NCBI GenBank assembly: GCA_026636295.1
Contig: CP089463.1
Location: forward strand, 248,001 to 312,000
DNA: 64,000 bases
Direction: 5' to 3'
Source: Medakamo hakoo
Lineage: Eukaryota > Chlorophyta > Trebouxiophyceae > Coccomyxaceae
A program made the position numbers and the translations under genes. Below, in pieces: positions 20,170 to 28,373 of the stretch. Position 1 is the stretch's first letter. The number at the start of each line of letters is the position of its first letter. Below the pieces are notes generated by a model that was not told where the DNA came from, did no database searches, and saw only the letters and a program-made list of their open reading frames with translations.

Positions 20170-20699
20170 CAATCGAGGGCGTTCCTGAAAGAGAGGGAGA
20201 GAGTGAGTGAGAGAGAGAGAATGAGAGGAGCAGGAGAGGCATCACACCGCCACGCTCGGCCAGACCCCACGTCTCGAGTCTCCTCTGTCCGACAGCGTTG
20301 GATGGAACGGGTTGATGGCGCGACCGTGTCACAAACTCAAAACAAGGCAGCAGAGACGCGCGTCCTTCCCGCATTCGCCCGGGCGCGCCCGATTCCCGCA
20401 CATCCCGCATCAGGTGAGCACGCGAACCTGAGGCTTCAGTCGCGCGGTCTGCCAGGCCAATTGAGTGGGCGACACCGTGTCCTTCGTCGACAAAAAACGC
20501 ACACGCTCGCTCGCGCTCGCGCTTCGCCCCGGCCGAGAAGAGAGAGCCACGTCGCTTCGGACCGGGCCTGGACCGCACCTCACCCTCCCACCTCCTCGTC
20601 CTCTTCGCTCACAGGGTAGATACACTCATCCGCCACTGGCTCCTGTGGAAAGACATCCGTGCACCGTCGTGCAAGTCTGTGCTTTCGCCTCCTCCGACG
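20170..20699 (+). other. Intergenic region upstream of the IMP 5'-nucleotidase
   Basis: 530 bp between tandem genes, starting with a GA-rich tract. From 20615 the sequence stays open, in frame with the downstream gene, up to its first ATG; a candidate acceptor (CTCACAG, ending 20614) and a candidate donor (GTGAGC at 20414) suggest an unresolved upstream exon. Confidence 0.5.
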
Positions 20700-22292
20700 A
20701 TGCGGCCGTCGGCGACGCATGCGCAACCGCCGCTCCTGCGCAGCCGCGGGGCCGTGCCCCGCCTGCACGCGCTCCCGCCGGCTGCTGGCCGCCCAGGCCC
20801 ATCTACGGGCGACCCTGGACCATCTGGACCGAGCGGCCGGCCGCCGCTCCCGCCACGGGCAGCCGGCACGACGCCGTCGTCGACGCCAGCGACGGGCGGT
20901 GCTGCGGCCGACCACCCGGCCACCGGCAAGCACGTCTCGCCCACGCTGGCCGCCGCGGGCGTGCCGGTGGTTGAGGCTGTCACAACGTCCACCGCATCGC
21001 CCGCCAGCCCGTCGCACGGCCCCACGGAGTGGGCCGACCTGCTCAGCACGCCCGAACCGGACGACGCGCCGGGGGATGGGCCCGGGTCGTCGCTGCTGGG
21101 CCCGCGCGCGCGCTCGGCCTCCGACGCCGGCGTCCTGCGCCGCAAAGGCCACTTGAAAGAACAGGACCCGCTCATCGAGTTCATGCTGGCCATGCACGCC
21201 ACGCACACCGCGGACGAGGTCGCGGCCAAGTTCGAGCGGTGGGTGGACGACCACCGGGCCGACCCGCACCGGTCGAGGTTGAAGCGCATGATTCCCGGCG
21301 TCGGCGCCTTTTTCACGCGGCTGCCCCTCACGCGGGCCCTGGCGGAGTACGACGAATTCTTCGCGCTGTCGCGCCGCAAGTACGTCCCCCCCAACTTCGC
21401 GGAGCTGCGCCACGTGCTGAACATCGCCCAGGTGCACGCCTCGGCGGCCGCGGGGCTGAAGCTCATTACCTTTGACGCGGACGGGACGCTGTACGCGGAC
21501 GGCGCGCACATGCGCCACGACTCGGACATGATCGCGCACATCGTGCGCCTGTTGCGGGCGGGCGTGCACGTGGCCATCGTCACGGCGGCGGGCTACCCGG
21601 GCGACGCGGCCCGGTTCGAGGCCCGCCTCCCCGGCCTGCTGTCGGCGTTTGCCGCGCTGGACCTGCCCGCGTCCGTCACGGACCGGTTCCACATCATGGG
21701 CGGCGAGTGCAATTACTTGCTGCGCGTCGTGCCGCCGGACGAGGCCGGCGGGTGCGGCGGCAAGGGCGCGCGGCGCCTGGCGTTCGTGCACGACGCGGAG
21801 TGGAAGACGCCGGAGATGATGGCGTGGCGGGAGCGGGACATCGGCGCCCTCCTGGACGCGGCGCAAGCCGTGCTCGTCGACACGGCGCACCGCCTGCGCG
21901 TCCCCGTGGACGTCCTGCGCAAGGACCGGGCCGTGGGCGTCGTGCCGACCGCGCCGACCGTGTACGAAGTCCTGGAAGAGCTGGCGATCACGGTCAAGGT
22001 CGAGCTGGGCGCGGCGGCCGAGGCCGGCGCGATCCCCGACCTGCCCTTCTGCGCGTTCAACGGCGGCGGGGACGTGTTTGTGGACGTCGGCAACAAGTCG
22101 CTGGGCCTGGAGGCGCTCAAGACGTACCTGGGCCTGGACCCGTCCGCGGTGCTGCACGTGGGCGACAGGTTCACGTCGTCCGGCAACGACGCCGCGACGC
22201 GCGACTGCTGCAGCATCCTGTGGGTCGCGTCGCCGAGCGAGACGGACTTTTTCATCCGGCGCATGCTGGAAGAACTGGGCGCGGAAGACTGA
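20700..22292 (+). CDS. ISN1: IMP-specific 5'-nucleotidase
   Basis: HAD-fold enzyme that dephosphorylates IMP to inosine, best known from yeast and Plasmodium. 530 residues from the ATG at 20700. The N-terminal 140 residues are low complexity (P/A/S/T-rich). The folded part begins near LKEQDPLIEFMLAMHATHTA and has PGVGAFFTRLPLTRALAEYD, VPPNFAELRHVLNIAQVHA, the HAD nucleophile motif LITFDADGTLYADG, VAIVTAAGYPGDAARFEARL, IMGGECNYLLRV, and FCAFNGGGDVFVDVGNKSLG then LHVGDRFTSSGNDAATRDCC. These match ISN1 along its length. The start is uncertain: an upstream exon may replace the first codons. It is convergent with the CarA-type gene. Confidence 0.88.
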   Translation: MRPSATHAQPPLLRSRGAVPRLHALPPAAGRPGPSTGDPGPSGPSGRPPLPPRAAGTTPSSTPATGGAAADHPATGKHVSPTLAAAGVPVVEAVTTSTASPASPSHGPTEWADLLSTPEPDDAPGDGPGSSLLGPRARSASDAGVLRRKGHLKEQDPLIEFMLAMHATHTADEVAAKFERWVDDHRADPHRSRLKRMIPGVGAFFTRLPLTRALAEYDEFFALSRRKYVPPNFAELRHVLNIAQVHASAAAGLKLITFDADGTLYADGAHMRHDSDMIAHIVRLLRAGVHVAIVTAAGYPGDAARFEARLPGLLSAFAALDLPASVTDRFHIMGGECNYLLRVVPPDEAGGCGGKGARRLAFVHDAEWKTPEMMAWRERDIGALLDAAQAVLVDTAHRLRVPVDVLRKDRAVGVVPTAPTVYEVLEELAITVKVELGAAAEAGAIPDLPFCAFNGGGDVFVDVGNKSLGLEALKTYLGLDPSAVLHVGDRFTSSGNDAATRDCCSILWVASPSETDFFIRRMLEELGAED

Positions 22293-22672
22293 TGACCTGG
22301 GTGACTGGGCGGGGGGCGTGGGGGCGGACCGCACGGCCTGAGCGTGCGTTCCGCTCGGGTGGAAAGCATCGATGGGGGCGGGGGTGCCCAGGGGGTGGTC
22401 GAGGGTTGAAACACAGGAGAACGACACAAGCACGGGAAGGAAACGCGCGTGACACACATCAAATCTTTGTTTACACGCACGCGACGCCTCAGTCTCAGGG
22501 ACACACACGCACACACACACACTCAAACTCGTTGGGAATGAAAAAAAAGAAGAGGAAAATCTCGGTCCATCCTTGATTGTGCGCTGTGGGCAGGCCCCAG
22601 CGCACCCCCTCACCACCTGACCCACTCCCGGCCGTGTGTCTCATGCCGCCGACACTCTCCCCACCCGCTCGC
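22293..22672. other. Convergent intergenic region
   Basis: 380 bp between tail-to-tail genes, with a (CA)n run near 22500-22525 and an A-run near 22542. It also holds the minus-strand poly(A) signal listed below. No gene is supported. Confidence 0.6.
22471..22475 (-). terminator. TGTAA poly(A) signal of the CarA-type gene
   Basis: TTACA on the plus strand reads TGTAA on the minus strand, 198 bp after the stop of the carbamoyl-phosphate synthase small subunit. Confidence 0.35.
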
Positions 22673-24521
22673 TCAAGCCGCGACCCCCGCCGCCGCCGGC
22701 GCGCCCGCCGCACCCTTGCCCCCCTTGGCAGCCGCCATCATGTCGACGAACGCTTCGAAGCACACGTCCGCGTCGTGCGGCCCAGGCGACGCTTCCGGGT
22801 GGTACTGAATGGACAGCGCCGACCGGGCCGGGACGGCCAAGCCCGCGCAGGTGCCGTCATTCAGGTTGATGTGCGTGACCTGGGCGTCGGCCGGCAGGCT
22901 GGCCGGGTCGACCGCGAAGTTGTGGTTTTGGGCCGAGATTTCGATGCGGCCGCCCGGCGCGCGGATCGGGTGGTTGCCGCCGTGGTGCCCAAACTTCAGC
23001 TTGAACGTGGTCCCGCCCAGCGCCTGGCCCAGGACCTGGTGGCCCATGCAAATGCCGAACATGGGCTTTTTGCCGAGCAGCGACCGGACGGACTCGACGG
23101 CGTACGGCAGGGCGGACGGGTCGCCCGGGCCGTTGGACAGGAACACGCCGTCCGGGTTCATGGCCAGGACGTCGTCCGCGGGCGTGGACGCGGGCACGAC
23201 CGTCAGGCGGCAGCCCAGCGACGCCAGGCGGCGCAAGATGTTGGTCTTCACGCCAAAGTCGTACGCGACGACGTGGTAGGGCTTGGACGCCGTCGCCTTG
23301 GCGTTGAACTCCCACTCGCTGTCCGTGGGGTCGACCCACTCGTACGGCGCCGCGCACGTGACCTGGGACACGAGGTCCTGGCCCACAATGGACCAGCCCC
23401 TGGCCTTGGCCACCAGGTCAGCCGTGGGGACGGCCGGGTCGTGGCAGATGACGGCGTTCAGGCAGCCGGCGTCGCGGAGGCGGAGCGTCAGCGCGCGCGT
23501 GTCGACGCCCGCCAGCCCCGGCACGCCCTGCGCCTTGCAGAACGCGTCCAGCGTCTGGTTGGACCGGTAGTTGGAGACGAGCGGGGACAGGTCGCGGACG
23601 ATGATGGCGCCCAGGTGGACGCGGTCAGACTCCATGTCGTCTGCATTTTTTTGGGTGAGGAGGAGGGAGGGCGGCCGCGTGAGGTGTGGAGGGAGGTGTG
23701 GGGGGAGCGAGCGCGAGGGCGCCCGCGGGCCCGGCGGCCGTCAATCAGAAGGGTGCCGGCGGACGCAGGCTCCGCACATCCAATCGCCCATCCGCCACGC
23801 TCCACGGGTCGGCCACAGCGTCAGCATGAGCCTGGCGCAGGCGGCATGCGCATCAGCGCTCTCCCCGCCCGTCCGATGCGAAAAAAAGGCAACCGCTGCG
23901 GCGCTAGGGCTGCGCCGACGTGAAAAAGCAGACACGCACCAGCATTAATGCCGACGTTGCCGATGTGCGGGCAGGTGAAGACGACGAATTGGCCCTTGTA
24001 CGATGGGTCGGTCATGATCTCCTGGTAGCCTGGGGAGGGGAGGGGAGGGGAGGGGAGTGTGATGGGGCGGGAGGCGCGTGACAGGGGCAAGTCGGCGCAC
24101 GGGGGAGGATGCGGAGCGCGCCCCGACCTGCGGCCACAAAAAACGTCGTTCCAGGCGCGGCGCGGCACCTCTCCCACCCGCACTCACCACTCAGGGAGGT
24201 GTTGAACACACACTCGCCCAACGCATCGACTGTCGCGCCAAACGGACGGCCGTGGAAGACGCTGCCGTCCTCCAACACGATCCGGCTGGTGGCCTCGGTC
24301 CACGGCCGCGCAGCAGCAGCGGGCGGGGCGGGGCCGCGGGCGGGGGCGGCGGCCCGGCGCGCCGGCCCGCGAGCAAGGCCAGCCACAGCCACAGACCGCT
24401 GGGCGGTTGCGGCCGATGGGACGGCGCCGCGGGAGAGGGCGGGCAGGGCGGCGGCCGGCGTGCATGTGGAGCGCGCGCTCGTCGCAGCCGGCGCAGAGAA
24501 CTTTGCCATCATGCGCGCCAT
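22673..24521 (-). CDS. CARA: Carbamoyl-phosphate synthase small subunit, plastid
   Basis: Glutamine amidotransferase subunit that supplies ammonia for carbamoyl phosphate, used in arginine and pyrimidine synthesis in the plastid. Three exons on the minus strand (24521-24188, 24029-23940, 23640-22673), 463 residues. After an A/P/R-rich transit peptide come [57 protein letters not shown], and in the amidotransferase half [20 protein letters not shown], the nucleophile loop [16 protein letters not shown], and the catalytic His/Glu in [12 protein letters not shown]. The triad Cys-His-Glu is complete. A second ATG nine bases downstream is an alternative start. It is head-to-head with RAF1, another plastid gene. 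Confidence 0.95.
24032..24056 (-). repeat. (GGGGA)n tract at an intron 3' end
   Basis: Five GGGGA units on the plus strand, giving a (TCCCC)n pyrimidine tract in the transcript just before the exon 2 acceptor of the CarA-type gene. Confidence 0.75.
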
Positions 24522-24848
24522 CGCAGGGGCCGTGAAACGCAGGCGACGATGCAAGCTTCGCGCGTGACGATCGGAGACGGGTCTAAGGCAGCCTCTGGTG
24601 GGGGTGGGCTGGTCGTGGAAGCCGGCCTTGCACGCCTGGAGGCGTGTCGGAGGAGTTGAGTGTTGGAGGTGTGGGGAGAGTGTCGAGTTTTTTTTTCGTC
24701 ACACGCGCTTTTTCACAAACGAAAAAAAAAAAAAGGTCGAGCTGGGCAGACACGAGACGCGCTCGCCTGGTCTCCAAACCGAGTTCCGCCTCACCGCAAC
24801 CAGCCCTCCGAGGGCACAGAGACCCCCTCCAACAGTCACACTCGTGCC
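24522..24848. promoter_or_regulatory. Divergent promoter, CarA-type gene / RAF1
   Basis: 327 bp between outward starts. A 12-nt inverted repeat lies at 24688-24699 (nine T, then CGT) and 24719-24730 (ACG, then nine A), separated by 19 bp. Long dA:dT tracts in such a GC-rich genome probably disfavour nucleosomes (inference). Confidence 0.5.
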
Positions 24849-26694
24849 ATGCAGGGCGCCCGCTCCACCACCGCGCCTGGGCGCGCGCTCAGTGGCAGCA
24901 GCCGATTGGTGGCTAGCAGCAGCGCTCGGCCGCCGCGCTCGCTCGCGCTGGCCGTGCACGCCCGCGCGGGGCCCGGCGGCCGCGGCCCAAGCCGCGGAGA
25001 CTTTGGCGACTCGGGCCTGATCCTGCCTGGCCAGGAACGGCGTGGCCCGGCGGGCGGACGGGGCGGCGGCAGGCTGATCATCCCCGGCCAGGGCGGGCCT
25101 TCGTTCGGCGGCGGGCGCGGCGGCGGGGGCGGGCCACCCACCCCGTCTGCACCTGGAGGCGGCCCGGGCGGCCCGGGCGGTCCCTCCGTCTTTGGCGGCG
25201 GCCGCGCCCCCTCCGCCGGTCCCGGCGGCGGCCTGCCCTCCGGCGCCCCGACCGCCGTCTCCCCCACCGGCGTCGGCCTGGACGTGGCCGCGACGCCCAA
25301 CTTCCGCCCGCCGTCGGGTTTCATGGAAGACGGCGCGGAAGCGTCGTGGCTGCTGGACGACGGGCCCGACATCAACGTGCGTGTCGGCTGGCGGGGAGGC
25401 GCCCTCTGTGTGTTTGCGCTCGCGCGCGCGCTCCAACACCCTCTCACCCCCCTCCACCCCTCTACATCTCCCCCCCCCCAAAAAAAATGTGCAGGTCGCG
25501 CTTGAACGCTTGCGCTCGCGCGCGGGCGCCTGGCCCGACCTGGCCGCCCTCCTGCCCCCCCTCGCCCGCAAGGGCGTCGACTCCGTGACCGTTGAAGCCG
25601 CCACCGGCATCGAACGCGTCGTCCAATCGTCCTGGATCATCTCCGCCGACGTCCTGGACTCGCTGGCCAAGGCGCCCGGCTTCCCGCAGGCCGCCCTCGA
25701 CCACTTCCGCCAGCCCGGCGGGGAAGGCCTCCTGTACGAAGTCCGCAACCTGCCGGCGGAGTCGCGGCCGGCCGTCGCGCTGTACGTGTGGGAGGAACGC
25801 ATGGACGACGTGGAGGCGGCGGCCCTGGCGCGCGCCATGAAGGAGTGGGAGCGCCGGCCGGCCGAGCGGGACGGGTTTTCGCCCTCGCCCGCCGACGCGC
25901 TGGCCTTCAAAGCGTACCGCGACGCGCTGGAGTGCCGGGATGAAAAGGCCAAAGAAGCGGCGTTGAAGCGCGGGCGCGCGATCACGGGCGTGAGCGCCGG
26001 CGCCCTTGGCCGCCTGGACGAGCTGGGCGCGACGCCCATCGCCCGCCTGGGGTCGGCGCTGGGCGGGGCGGCGTCCGAGTCGCCGTCCGCCCCGGCGCCC
26101 GACACCCCGGCCGCCGACCTCCCCCGCCTGACCATGGCCCGCCTGGCCCCGCACGAGACCCTGTTCCGGGTGGTGCCGGTGCTGGGCGCGGGCGCGGGGC
26201 TGGGGGAGGCTGGCTTGACGGCCGCCGCGTTGGCGGCTGCGCCGGCGGCGCGCACGGCCGGTGCGTTTGACGCCTTCACGCCGTCGCCCGGCAATGACGG
26301 GTCGGCCCCCTCCCCTGACGCGTCCTTTGTGGTGTTGCCGTCCTGGCAAGCCCTGGCGGTCGCGGGCCGGCCTGTGGCCGTGCCCGTCGCCGACTGCTCG
26401 GCCGAGCCGGCGCTCTGTGCCGCGGCCAACGCCCGCTCCCCGAGCGACAAGGCCAAGCTCGCGGGCCCGGGCTTGGTGGTCGTGGACCGCGGCCTGGTGG
26501 GCGCGGGCCCGCCGCCGCCCGGTGCGGCGACCGCGGGCGTCCTGGCCGAAACCAAGCCGGGCGGCCCGCTCGCGTTGGTGGCCGCCGGCAGCGCGGGCGG
26601 GCGCGGGGCGGTCGTCGGGACCGTGCTGTTCGTCGTCCGCCCTCCCAAGGTCGACCCGAGCGCCAACTCCGAAGACGCGGCCATGGAAATCTAA
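24849..26694 (+). CDS. RAF1: RuBisCO accumulation factor 1, plastid
   Basis: Chaperone that dimerises RuBisCO large subunits during assembly in the chloroplast stroma. Two exons (24849-25376, 25495-26694), 575 residues. After a transit peptide comes a Gly/Pro/Arg-rich region to about residue 135 that carries LILPGQ (57-62) and LIIPGQ (76-81). The chaperone follows: LERLRSRAGAWPDLAALLPP, GIERVVQSSWIISADVLDSL, GGEGLLYEVRNLPAESRPAV, then AMKEWERRP and an A/P-rich linker to a C-terminal beta domain with LPRLTMARLAPHETLFRVVP and AVVGTVLFVVRPP. The helical alpha domain, linker and beta dimerisation domain match RAF1 in order. The Gly-rich extension is longer than I expect. The stop is TAA, rare in this window. 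Confidence 0.9.
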
Positions 26695-26897
26695 AGCTGG
26701 GTGGGGGTGGGAAAGGCGCAAAGGGACCGTGTCTTGGGAGCGCACAACGTTAGGCAAGGGTTTTTTTTTTTTTTCGTGCGCCCTTTTTTCTTTCCGTGAG
26801 GGAGTGGAGAAAAACATCACAGGCCGGGCGAATGTTTCATTGTCATCCACTTTTTTTCGTCCTGTGGATGCATCATCACGCGCACCTCCACGTCAAT

Positions 26898-28207
26898 CTA
26901 CACTGCTGCTGCTGTTGGCCCCGCCGCCTCCATGTACGCCCGGTGCAGGGCCACCACCCGCTCCACCAGCGCCCGTTCGATGAAGGCGTCCGCCGGCGGG
27001 CGGTGGATCGTTTCGACCGCGACCTGGAGAGGCCGCGGCGGGTCGCCCCCGCCCCCGGGCGTCACAAGGTACACGACGTCCTTCCGCGTGTCCAGGACGT
27101 TGGCAACCACCGCGTGCAAGCCGTACGACGCAATGGACCGCGCCGCCTTCTCGATGAGGATGGCCGCGTCCGTTTCGAGTTTGAAGCCGACGACAAACGC
27201 GGACGGCGCCCACAGCGTGCGCAGCGCGCCCAGCATTTTGGGGACGCGCGCCAGGGTGAGCGTCAGGCCGCCACCCCCCACGTCCGCGCTCTGGATCTTG
27301 TGTTCGGCCATGTCGGCCGACGGCAAGTAAAAATCCGAGACGGCGGCGGCCAGGTAAAAGGACGCGGAGCGGCCGGCGGGGGCCAGCGCCAGGGCAACCG
27401 CCCTCAACGCGCCCAGGTACTGCGCCAGCGTCTCAAACCGCAGGCGGAGCAGGGTGCCAGCATCGGACGCGGCTCGCGCCGACGCGACCGCCCTGGAGAT
27501 GAGGTCGGACGCGGCGGAGGCGGCGCCCGTGCGCGGCGTGGCGGGCGGTGGGGTGAGGCCGCGCGCGGTCGTCGCGACGGGCGAGGCCGGGATGGACGGC
27601 CCTCCGCCCGCGGCGTCCAGGGCCTGGGTCAGGCAGTCGACGATGTCGCCGGACGGTAAGCCTTTCGTGAAGGGCTGGATGGCGTGCTTGCGCGTGAGGA
27701 AGATGACGGCGTAGCCGGCCTGCCGTGTTGTGTGTGATGAAAAAAAAAATGGATGGAAAAAATGAGAGGAGCGAGCGGGACGGAATGGAAGGATACAAAG
27801 GCGCGGCCGCCCCCCAAACCCATCCGCACTCACCTCCAGAAACATTTCCGCGCTGAGCGCACCACGCGTCCCGCCCGAGAAGTTGTCGATGAAGCGCACG
27901 CACCGCCGTTCCAGCGGCACGGTCGTGCCGCCGGACGTGACGCAGACGATGGGGCGGGTGGGGCGGCCTGGGTTGGGGTGTGGTGGTTTGCGCTTTTCAT
28001 AGTGAGAGCGCAGTTGGGGACGGTTCCGCGCTGCCGCCGCCCTCGCCTCCTCGTGCATTACGTACCGGACTCATCGCAGTGCCGGGCCACAAAGGCCGAC
28101 ACAGCCTCACTGACTGTTTCCGCTCCGGGCGCCCCGCACTCTGTGAAAAACGCGTCGACGGCCGGGAATGCGGACGGCGCGGCGCCGTCGGGCGTCGGGG
28201 CTGGCAT
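26898..28207 (-). CDS. PPCS: Phosphopantothenate-cysteine ligase
   Basis: Second-step enzyme of coenzyme A synthesis, joining cysteine to 4'-phosphopantothenate. Three exons on the minus strand (28207-28066, 27967-27834, 27719-26898), 365 residues. Seen: [10 protein letters not shown] and [12 protein letters not shown] before the first junction, then [68 protein letters not shown] and the nucleotide-site region [20 protein letters not shown] followed by [13 protein letters not shown]. These are the eukaryotic PPCS motifs, and all three junctions fall inside conserved sequence in matching phase. A Gly/Pro/Ala-rich insert follows the CLTQALDAA helix. No transit peptide is evident, so it is probably cytosolic. 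Confidence 0.93.
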
Positions 28208-28373
28208 GTGCGTGTGGATGCGGGCGTGTGTACAGGGACGTGCACCAACTCGTGGACGGGTGGCACACCCCGCGAGTGCAGGGGTGGCGCGTGCGTGCGG
28301 TTTGGAACGTGTGGGGGTGTCGCATGCCTCTCTCAACCTGCAACCTGCAACAACGCGACGACCATCCCATCCC

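Noticed and set aside
20302-20413. Possible first exon of the IMP 5'-nucleotidase (ATG at 20302, donor GTGAGC at 20414)
   Set aside because: Joining it to the acceptor ending at 20614 gives the wrong phase and an immediate stop, so this particular exon is not supported.
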